10,739 nucleotides of DNA from JBDLSY01 sp041170585. Its GTDB lineage: Bacteria > Pseudomonadota > Gammaproteobacteria > Burkholderiales > Burkholderiaceae_C. Positions 5,671 to 10,739 of the stretch are shown piece by piece; the stretch's first letter is position 1, and each line of letters opens with the position of its first letter. The stretch spans positions 1 through 10,739 of the forward strand of contig JBEDNN010000041.1 in the NCBI GenBank assembly GCA_041170585.1. Direction: 5' to 3'. The position numbers and the translations under genes were made by a program. Under the pieces are notes generated by a model that searched no databases, was not told the DNA's origin, and saw nothing but the letters and a program-made list of their open reading frames with translations.

Positions 5671-7173
5671 ATGAATAATGAACACATTAATATGAATACA
5701 TTGTTTTGGTTTAGAAGAGATTTAAGGGTATTAGACAATGCGGGCTTGTACCATGCTTTAAAACAAGCTTATATATCTGGCGGGACTACACAGTGCGTAT
5801 TTGTATTTGACACAGGTATTTTGCAGCATTTACCTAAAAAAGACCGTCGTGTTCGCTTTATTTGGGATAGTTTATTAGAGTTAGACGCTATTTTACGAGG
5901 GTATGGAGGGACTTTAACGGTATTAGTGGGCAATCCAATCGAATTAATTCCGTCACTGGCTAAGACACTAAAAGTACAAGCAGTGTATATTAATCATGAC
6001 GATGAACCACAGTCTTTGATACGTGATGCAGCAGTTGCCAATATTTTAATCGCACAACAGCAACAGTTATATAGCTATAAAGACCATGTTGTATTTGAAC
6101 GCAATGAAATAATGTCGCAACAAAATAAGCGTTATAGTGTTTTTACACCTTATAAAAATGCTTGGATTAAAAAATTAAGCACGGGCAATAGTTTTTATAC
6201 CCAAGCATATCCTGTAGACCGTTACACAGTAGCATTCAGTCGTTCTACACCCACTGTTGATAATTTATTATGGCAATCCAAAAAATTTTTAAATCAATTA
6301 GGTTTTGATGAACATTATAAAATGCTGACCCCTGCTGGCGTTAGTGGTGCTAATTTTGTATTGAATGACTTTATCAATCGTATGGAAAATTATGCGAATA
6401 CGCGTAACTTTCCTGCTATCAAAGGCCCTAGTTATTTATCGGTTCACTTACGCTTTGGGACGATTAGTGTACGTCAATTAGTCAATGAAGCTTTGCAACG
6501 TATTCAAACTGAAGGAGCAATGGTATGGCTAAATGAGTTAATTTGGCGAGATTTTTATCATCAAATTATGCATCATCACCCGCAAGCAATGACGCAAAGC
6601 TTCAAGCCTGATTATGACCGCATTGTTTGGGCGACTGGAGACAAGGCGGAACAGTTATTTTTAGCGTGGTCTGAAGGAAAAACGGGTTATCCTTTAGTAG
6701 ATGCAGCACAACGACAATTGAATCAAACGGGGTATATGCACAACCGTTTACGTATGGTCAGCGCCTGTTTTTTAGTCAAGGATTTAGGAATTGATTGGCG
6801 GCGAGGTGAAGCGTATTTCGCACAACATTTAAATGATTTTGACTTAGCGGCCAATAACGGTGGTTGGCAGTGGGCTTCATCTAGCGGATGTGATGCACAA
6901 CCTTATTTTAGAATTTTTAACCCAATCACTCAAAGCGAAAAATTTGATGAAAAAGGAATATTTATTCGTCGTTACGTACCCGAATTGGCTAGTTTAAATA
7001 ATAAACACATTCACGCGCCTTGGCTGGCAAACAATCCGTTATTTGGGAAAACGAATACAAATTATCCCGCACCGATTATTGACCATGCGCAGGCCCGTTT
7101 GGATACTTTAACGCGTTATGCTGTGGTTAAAAAAATAGGTAATGTTAAAATATCACTGATAAAAGAAATTTAA
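5671..7173 (+). CDS. phrB: Class I CPD photolyase PhrB, 3' end altered by an IS insertion
   Basis: Deoxyribodipyrimidine photolyase, which repairs UV cyclobutane dimers with blue light using FAD and an antenna chromophore. The 500-residue product covers the whole family: N-terminal antenna domain from FWFRRDLRVLDN (about 12-23) and FAD-binding catalytic domain with WLNELIWRDFY (286-296), GYPLVDAAQRQLNQTGYMHNRLRM (339-362) and DLAANNGGWQWASSSGCDAQPYFRIFNP (391-418). The electron-transfer triad is present as W399, W376 and W320 (E. coli W382, W359, W306). An in-frame ATG at 5692 fits the usual N-terminus better; both starts lie in copies of a 13-bp repeat, with no clear Shine-Dalgarno. The last 11 residues and stop (7138-7173) lie inside an IS1-like end. 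It begins 5 bp after gspM and is probably cotranscribed. All key residues are intact, so it is likely functional. Confidence 0.95.
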   Translation: MNNEHINMNTLFWFRRDLRVLDNAGLYHALKQAYISGGTTQCVFVFDTGILQHLPKKDRRVRFIWDSLLELDAILRGYGGTLTVLVGNPIELIPSLAKTLKVQAVYINHDDEPQSLIRDAAVANILIAQQQQLYSYKDHVVFERNEIMSQQNKRYSVFTPYKNAWIKKLSTGNSFYTQAYPVDRYTVAFSRSTPTVDNLLWQSKKFLNQLGFDEHYKMLTPAGVSGANFVLNDFINRMENYANTRNFPAIKGPSYLSVHLRFGTISVRQLVNEALQRIQTEGAMVWLNELIWRDFYHQIMHHHPQAMTQSFKPDYDRIVWATGDKAEQLFLAWSEGKTGYPLVDAAQRQLNQTGYMHNRLRMVSACFLVKDLGIDWRRGEAYFAQHLNDFDLAANNGGWQWASSSGCDAQPYFRIFNPITQSEKFDEKGIFIRRYVPELASLNNKHIHAPWLANNPLFGKTNTNYPAPIIDHAQARLDTLTRYAVVKKIGNVKISLIKEI

Positions 7174-7446
7174 CACGAACTAAACGGATGATAGAATTAA
7201 CTTATTCATGCAAAACTTGCAACAGTGAAAATATTATTAAAAATGGAAAGAATAGAGCAGGTTCACAGACGTATAAATGTAAAGATTGTTCAAATTATGG
7301 TGTTTTAGACAGTGTAAAACGCACTGCACAAATATTGTACTATTTGTCAAACTCATTTTCTAAAAAACTGTATATGTTACATTTACAGTTTAAATATTGG
7401 GCTTACCATTACAACCTAAAACATAACAGTTAAAATTTAATATACC
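7138..7446 (+). mobile_element. Internally deleted IS1-like element (family A)
   Basis: The left end at 7138 begins GGTAATGTTAAAATATCACTG, resembling E. coli IS1 (GGTAATGCT...ACTGAT). About 50 bp in, a transposase-derived frame starts and ends at 7433. The probable right end AATTTAATATACC (7434-7446) matches the other family A ends (AATTTAACATTACC in 9308-9421) allowing one gap. About 309 bp remain of an element normally near 700-800 bp, so roughly the middle half is deleted. The left flank AAAAAATA (7130-7137) has no convincing copy after 7446. An alternative right boundary at 7467 (AAATGCC, then AAAAAATC, which matches the left flank at seven of eight) cannot be excluded. The left end lies inside the photolyase frame. 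Confidence 0.72.
7188..7433 (+). pseudogene. Remnant IS1-family transposase: InsA N-terminus joined to InsB C-terminus
   Basis: An 81-codon frame. Residues 1-42 carry the IS1-family InsA zinc-finger start: C-K-T-C-N-S, then IIKNGKNRAGSQTYKCKDC, i.e. two CxxC pairs with the KNGK and YKCKDC motifs. Residues about 57-81 (SFSKKL...YWAYHYNLKHNS) align without gaps to the InsB C-terminus of IS1-family transposases, which typically reads SFSKKLxNHIGAIxFFIxHYNL. Everything between is missing, including the DDE catalytic core and the InsA helix-turn-helix, and the stretch just before SFSKKL looks frameshifted. It cannot encode an active transposase. The retained zinc finger could in principle still bind ends, but no function is claimed. 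Confidence 0.8.
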
Positions 7447-7543
7447 CAAAATGTTATAGTAAATGCCAAAAAATCTTGAATATTCAGTAAAACTACTTAT
7501 GAAACACCGAAATACAATCAAACTATTCTAAAGTAGCAATGCC
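7447..7543. mobile_element. Fragment with a family B IS1-type right end
   Basis: The boundary at 7543 is a family B end: read inward from 7543 on the minus strand it begins GGCATTGCTACTTTAGAATA and continues with AGTT. The left end of the element at 12-119 agrees at all but three positions over these 24 bases. A 22-bp block (7529-7550) is identical to 105-126 and includes the flank AAATATT. No matching left end or target duplication was found upstream, so this is probably a relic truncated by, or nested with, the family A element next to it. A second similar but decayed right-facing end (AGTAAATGCC) sits at 7458-7467. The start coordinate is nominal. The rest of the gap to rimM (7544-7600) is AT-rich, with no feature seen. 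Confidence 0.55.
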
Positions 7544-7600
7544 AAATATTTAAGTATCTGAATAGTTTACACTTTATAAAACAATTATATTAAATTAATT

Positions 7601-8173
7601 ATGCAACAATTACCACAAGATGCTATTGAGATTGGCCGTATCACCGAAGCTTATGGCGTTAAAGGGGGTATTAAACTAAAGCCTTTCTCTAACTCCGCTG
7701 ATGGCCTGTTGTATGTCAAAACTTGGTTTTTAAAAAATGTAATAGGCACTATTCAAATAGTAACTGTTGAGCAATCTAAATGGCATAGTGATGCTATCAC
7801 TGCCCAATTAAAAGGTATTGATGACCGCGACCAAGCCCAAGCATTGCGTGGCAGTGCAGTGTGGATTAGCCGTGCTTTGTTACCAAAAACTCAATTAGAT
7901 GAATATTATTGGAGTGATTTAATCGGCTGCCAAGTATTAGCCATTGATGGACGAGTTTTAGGTAGAGTGACTTCTTTATTAGAAACAGGTGTGCATTCAG
8001 TGTTGCAAATTGATTGCGGTACTAGCTTTGAAGCGACGTTAATTCCATTCGTCAATCAATTTATAGGTACGGTTGATTTAACGGCTAAAACAATACAGAC
8101 TCAATGGGAATATGACTGGTTAGACACCATTGAGGAAAAGCCTGTGTATATTAAACCAAAAAAGAATTCGTAA
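7601..8173 (+). CDS. rimM: Ribosome maturation factor RimM
   Basis: RimM assists 16S rRNA processing and 30S head assembly by binding S19. The 190-residue product (E. coli 182) has the N-terminal RimM barrel with IGRITEAYGVKGGIKLKPF (about 11-29), LKGIDDRDQAQALRGSAVWI (about 70-89), and the PRC-barrel domain opening with YYWSDLIGCQVL (102-113), then LGRVTSLLETGVHSVLQI (120-137), LIPFV (147-151) and a C-terminal WEYDWL. It normally lies in rpsP-rimM-trmD-rplS; here neither rpsP nor trmD is adjacent. An IS relic lies upstream and dapA 200 bp downstream. No Shine-Dalgarno precedes the ATG, and the upstream 60 bp is nearly pure A/T. Confidence 0.96.
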   Translation: MQQLPQDAIEIGRITEAYGVKGGIKLKPFSNSADGLLYVKTWFLKNVIGTIQIVTVEQSKWHSDAITAQLKGIDDRDQAQALRGSAVWISRALLPKTQLDEYYWSDLIGCQVLAIDGRVLGRVTSLLETGVHSVLQIDCGTSFEATLIPFVNQFIGTVDLTAKTIQTQWEYDWLDTIEEKPVYIKPKKNS

Positions 8174-8191
8174 TATAAAATATAAAAAATT

Positions 8192-8215
8192 TAATACACT
8201 AATACACTAATACAT
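8192..8215. repeat. 8-bp tandem repeat between rimM and dapA
   Basis: TAATACAC is repeated at 8192-8199 and 8200-8207, followed by TAATACAT at 8208-8215 and a partial TAATA. The remainder of the 200-bp gap is AT-rich and holds no gene; a TATAAT at 8328-8333 is a possible dapA -10 box. Confidence 0.7.
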
Positions 8216-8327
8216 TAATAAGACAATAAAATAATAGGGTAATAAACATTATTTTAATTGGCTTTAAAAAATTTATATTTATATTTTTACTTGTATTTTT
8301 TGAAAGTTATGATGGCAATAAATTACT

Positions 8328-8333
8328 TATAAT
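8328..8333 (+). promoter_or_regulatory. Possible -10 box of dapA
   Basis: A perfect TATAAT 46 bases before the dapA start at 8380. The nearest -35-like sequence, TTGAAA at 8300-8305, is 22 bp upstream, too far for a standard sigma70 promoter, so the assignment is tentative in such AT-rich DNA. Confidence 0.3.
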
Positions 8334-8379
8334 ACTTTTATAGTTTTATTTAACTGTCGCAATACTAAAGGTTATGCTT

Positions 8380-9279
8380 ATGAATCATAGTTTAATTTAC
8401 GGCTCAATTCCTGCTCTTGTAACGCCAATGAATGCTGATAGTAGCATTGCTTGGGAATCGTATGCCGATCTAATTGAATGGCACATTCAAGAAGGCAGCC
8501 ATGCCATTTGTGTGGTGGGTACAACCGGTGAAAGCCCTACAGTAACGGTAACTGAACACTGTAAATTAATTGATTTAGCTGTGCAAGTAGCAAAAAAACG
8601 CATTCCGATTATTGCAGGTGCTGGCGGAAACTCTACTGCTGAAGCCATTGAATTAGCACGTAGTGCTAAACAATCAGGAGCAGATGCCACTTTACAAGTT
8701 GTACCTTATTACAACAAACCAACACAAGAGGGTCTGTTTCAACACTTTAAAACCATTAGTGAGTCTGTAGCATTGCCCGTCATTTTATACAATGTACCAA
8801 GTCGTACAGTCGCTGACTTGCAACAAGATACGGTTGTTCGTTTAGCACAACTGCCTAATATTATTGGTATTAAAGAAGCCACCGGAGATTTAGGCCGTGG
8901 TATCGCTTTAATTAATGCAGTACCCTCTAATTTTAGCGTATTGAGTGGTGATGATGCGACTGCCGCTGCCTTAATTTTAATGGGTGGTAAAGGCAATATT
9001 TCTGTATCAGCAAATATCGCTCCTAACTTAATGAGTCAATTATGTGAAGCTGCTTTGGCAGGTGATGTGCTTAAAACCCGTCATTTACACGCACAAGGCT
9101 TGGCTTTACACCAAAAATTATTTATAGAAGCCAATCCTATTCCCGTTAAGTGGGCTTTAAATCGTATGGGGAAAATACCTAACGGTATTCGTTTACCTTT
9201 AACACCGTTATCACAAGCGGCACAAATATTAGTAGAAGCGGCACTCACTGAAGCTAAAATATTAAAAATGCTGACTTAA
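8380..9279 (+). CDS. dapA: 4-hydroxy-tetrahydrodipicolinate synthase DapA
   Basis: DapA condenses pyruvate with aspartate semialdehyde, the first committed step of lysine and meso-diaminopimelate synthesis. A (beta/alpha)8 barrel of 299 residues from the ATG at 8380. The Schiff-base lysine is K165 in GIKEATGDLG, the catalytic Tyr is Y137 in ILYNVPSRT with R142, and the Thr pair lies in GTTGES (about 47-52). VVPYYNKPTQEGLFQHF and EANPIPVKWALN are also typical. An ATG two codons upstream (8374) is in frame, but AAAGG at 8367-8371 is only 2 bases from it and 8 bases from 8380, favouring 8380. The stop overlaps the first 13-bp tandem repeat unit. A short BamC-type gene follows, the usual dapA-bamC order. 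Confidence 0.97.
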   Translation: MNHSLIYGSIPALVTPMNADSSIAWESYADLIEWHIQEGSHAICVVGTTGESPTVTVTEHCKLIDLAVQVAKKRIPIIAGAGGNSTAEAIELARSAKQSGADATLQVVPYYNKPTQEGLFQHFKTISESVALPVILYNVPSRTVADLQQDTVVRLAQLPNIIGIKEATGDLGRGIALINAVPSNFSVLSGDDATAAALILMGGKGNISVSANIAPNLMSQLCEAALAGDVLKTRHLHAQGLALHQKLFIEANPIPVKWALNRMGKIPNGIRLPLTPLSQAAQILVEAALTEAKILKMLT

Positions 9280-9462
9280 TACATATATTTAATACATATA
9301 TTTAATAGGTAATGTTAAATTATAACTTTTACACTATTTATGTTAGTGTATTGTCTTACTGATTTTACTAATTACTTCTTAATTATTAAACTTCTTGTAT
9401 CAGTGCTATTTGAACATTACCTTTAATACATATATTTAATACATATATTTAATACATATACT
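9277..9462. repeat. 13-bp tandem repeat array split by a MITE
   Basis: The unit TAATACATATATT occurs at 9277-9289 and 9290-9302, then a partial TAATA (9303-9307), then after the element at 9308-9421 again at 9424-9436, 9437-9449 and a variant at 9450-9462. The first unit contains the dapA stop codon. The array predates the insertion or grew on both sides of it. Confidence 0.85.
9308..9421. mobile_element. IS1-type MITE, family A (114 bp), inserted in a tandem array
   Basis: A non-coding 114-bp element with terminal inverted repeats: left GGTAATGTTAAA, right (read inward) GGTAATGTTCAA, one mismatch in 12. Read inward, the right end continues with GCACTGATACAAGAAGTTTAA, resembling the first 40 bp of the deleted IS at 7138 (AAAATATCACTGATAAAAGAAATTTAA). 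The left end resembles that element's right end (TTAAATTWTAAC). It is therefore a shorter deletion derivative of the same parent. It is flanked by 7-bp direct repeats TTTAATA (9301-9307, 9422-9428); because the host DNA is a 13-bp tandem array, the true length of the duplication is ambiguous. It separates dapA from bamC and could form a hairpin in their transcript. Confidence 0.8.
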
Positions 9463-9506
9463 TATACTTATTTTTATTTACTGCAATGACACTATAAACG
9501 GATACT

Positions 9507-9737
9507 ATGAACCATAAACCATTCTCTCGTCCTTTAATGTATACGATGACTATGATTGCATTTTTATTAATAGGAACAGGTTGCTCTACAGCTAAACGTT
9601 TTTTTAAGCCTGAAATTGATTATAAAAATAGTAAACTTGTATCCAAATTGAAAGTACCCGCTAATTTAACGCCAATACAAACCTCTAATCGTTATCTTAT
9701 TGACTTGCCTGCAACAGACAATACAGTCAATCAATAA
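9507..9737 (+). CDS. bamC: Minimal BamC-like lipoprotein (BamD-binding segment only)
   Basis: A 76-residue predicted lipoprotein: basic N-terminus, hydrophobic segment at about 10-24 and a lipidation cysteine at C26 (context LIGTGCST; the lipobox is loose because Gly replaces the usual Leu at -3). The 51-residue mature part (Y-K-N-S-K-L-V-S-K-L-K-V-P-A-N-L, then SNRYLIDLP) resembles the unstructured N-terminal lasso by which E. coli BamC wraps BamD. The position directly after dapA is the conserved bamC (nlpB) position. E. coli BamC has 344 residues with two helix-grip domains; here both are absent, and the next gene starts 16 bp after the stop, so no hidden C-terminal part follows. Identity rests on synteny, lipoprotein character and a short motif. 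Confidence 0.62.
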   Translation: MNHKPFSRPLMYTMTMIAFLLIGTGCSTAKRFFKPEIDYKNSKLVSKLKVPANLTPIQTSNRYLIDLPATDNTVNQ

Positions 9738-9753
9738 ATTAATAAGTTAATTA

Positions 9754-10578
9754 ATGTCGGCTTTACCCATACTTCGTTTTGCAGCACTAGGTAGTGGTAG
9801 CGATGGCAATGCAATAGTGATTGAAAGTCATAACAATAACCGATGTACACGCCTTTTATTAGATTGTGGATTTTCTGTTAAAGAATTAGATAAGCGATTA
9901 AAATGTATAGGATTATCAGCCAACCAGCTAAATGCTATTTTAATTACCCATGAACATCAAGATCATGCCATGGGAGCCTATCGTGCTGCAAAACGTTGGC
10001 GGATTCCTTTGTATGCCACTTACGGCACTCTAGTTGCCGCTTATGATGACACCCGAAAAAATAGTCACGCCTCCAATGACTGGCGATTATTTCCGTATTT
10101 ACACATTATTACAGCTGATAAATTTTTTACAATAGGCAATATTAATCTAATGCCAATCACTGTACCGCATGACGCACAAGAACCTGTACAATACCGCTTT
10201 GAAAGCCATAACCGCTATTTAGCGGTTGTAACAGATTTAGGACACGCCAGTGTACATTTAAAACAAGCATTAAATGGCTTACATGCTTTGGTTTTAGAAT
10301 GTAATTACGATACAGACTTATTAGAACAATCTAAATATCCTGCAACTGTAAAAAAGCGCATCAGTAGCCATTGGGGTCACTTATCTAATGAACAATCAGC
10401 TGAATTATTAACTGGCCTAGACACCACACACCTACATAGTGTATGGTGTGCCCATCTAAGCCAAAGTAATAATACATCCAATTTAGCACAATTGGCTTTA
10501 GCCGAAGCTATTGATTATGGTATAACACAAATTCATGTTTTAGATCAAAAAAAACTAAACTGTTGGTTTACGGTGTGA
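9754..10578 (+). CDS. YycJ-like MBL-fold metallohydrolase
   Basis: A 274-residue cytoplasmic metallo-beta-lactamase-fold protein of the YycJ/WalJ type. Strand-loop start FAALGSGSDGNAIVIE (about 9-24), LLLDCGFSVKEL (34-45), metal-binding motif THEHQDH with H66, H68, D70 and H71, third His in VPHDAQEPVQY (H139), bridging Asp in VTDLGH (D161), then LECNYD, SHWGHLSNEQS (H209) and WCAHLSQSNN (H234). YycJ of Gram-positives has 5'-3' exonuclease activity; the role of proteobacterial homologues next to dapA-bamC is not settled, so the substrate is left open. It starts 16 bp after the bamC stop and is probably cotranscribed with it. No Shine-Dalgarno is seen. Confidence 0.9.
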   Translation: MSALPILRFAALGSGSDGNAIVIESHNNNRCTRLLLDCGFSVKELDKRLKCIGLSANQLNAILITHEHQDHAMGAYRAAKRWRIPLYATYGTLVAAYDDTRKNSHASNDWRLFPYLHIITADKFFTIGNINLMPITVPHDAQEPVQYRFESHNRYLAVVTDLGHASVHLKQALNGLHALVLECNYDTDLLEQSKYPATVKKRISSHWGHLSNEQSAELLTGLDTTHLHSVWCAHLSQSNNTSNLAQLALAEAIDYGITQIHVLDQKKLNCWFTV

Positions 10579-10625
10579 TAGCTAACTCTAAAAGAAGTTT
10601 AATAAATTAAATAAGGAGTATTCAA

Positions 10626-10739
10626 ATGGATCCGCTGGCATTTCCGATATTCACATTAATTTTCAAGTTAGTGGTAACGCAGTTTGACAGCTTGATGAGC
10701 AGCGTGAATGGTGAATTTGTGCGGTCTATTAGTTTAATT
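10626..10739 (+). CDS. Partial CDS, hydrophobic N-terminus, unidentified (runs off the window)
   Basis: An open frame of 38 codons to the window end, starting MDPLAFPIFTLIFKLVVTQF. The ATG has the best Shine-Dalgarno in the window (AAGGAG at 10611-10616, nine bases upstream), which supports it as a real start. Residues about 4-19 form a hydrophobic segment, followed by FDSLMSSVNGEFVRSIS. The start loosely recalls VirB6/TrbL-type inner-membrane proteins, but 38 residues are too few to assign a family. It follows the YycJ-like gene by 47 bp, where purC is often found in other gammaproteobacteria; this is not PurC. Confidence 0.6.
   Translation, partial: MDPLAFPIFTLIFKLVVTQFDSLMSSVNGEFVRSISLI

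Noticed and set aside
8237..8262. GGGTAATAAACATTATT, resembling a family A end
   Set aside because: Only the first six bases of the end match and no opposite end is present in the gap.
8487..8996. Two minus-strand frames opposite dapA
   Set aside because: Antisense shadows of dapA, rich in Ala/Pro/Ser as expected from reading a conserved gene backwards.
9277..9462. Possible CRISPR array, because of regular repeats
   Set aside because: Units are 13 bp, directly abutting, without spacers, and are interrupted by a single MITE with inverted ends; no cas genes are present.
10626..10739. Naming the partial gene as VirB6/TrbL
   Set aside because: Only 38 residues are visible and the resemblance is limited to hydrophobic pattern; insufficient for a family call.

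Overview
This is an AT-rich (by eye a little under 40% G+C) chromosomal window from a Gram-negative bacterium, most likely a gammaproteobacterium. The evidence is a ybgC-tolQ-tolR cluster, a type II secretion gspL-gspM pair, a glyW-cysT-like tRNA pair, class I photolyase, and dapA followed by a bamC-type lipoprotein. The high density of short intergenic tandem repeats and small transposon relics recalls large sulfur-oxidising gammaproteobacteria (Thiotrichales), but that placement is only an impression.

Left half (1-3906), all on the minus strand: yebC and tRNA-Lys, the tRNA-Gly/tRNA-Cys pair, a YqaA-type membrane protein, then ybgC, tolQ and tolR of the Tol-Pal envelope system. tolA is not seen: the window ends 170 bp beyond tolR, and a 108-bp miniature inverted-repeat element lies in that gap. 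The tRNA units are well delimited, with near-consensus sigma70 promoters and strong intrinsic terminators. A divergent intergenic region (3907-4154), filled with 11-bp tandem duplications, separates them from the right half.

Right half (4155-10739), all on the plus strand: gspL and gspM, photolyase (phrB), rimM, dapA, a very short BamC-like lipoprotein, a YycJ-like metallo-beta-lactamase-fold protein, and the start of an unidentified hydrophobic protein. Several genes are away from their usual partners: gspLM without the rest of the gsp operon, rimM without rpsP-trmD-rplS, and yebC without ruvC.

The most distinctive content is a set of small IS1-like non-autonomous elements. Family A ends begin GGTAATGTTAAA and occur at 1353-1453 (degraded), 7138-7446 (carrying an in-frame remnant of InsA N-terminus joined to InsB C-terminus) and 9308-9421 (intact ends, flanked by 7-bp repeats). 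Family B ends begin GGYATTGCTACTT and occur at 12-119 (with a perfect 8-bp target duplication) and as a right end at 7543. They sit in gaps around tolQR, at the photolyase 3' end (where the element supplies the last residues and the stop codon), and between dapA and bamC. No complete transposase is present, so any mobility would need a helper elsewhere. I found no CRISPR array, defence system or biosynthetic cluster.
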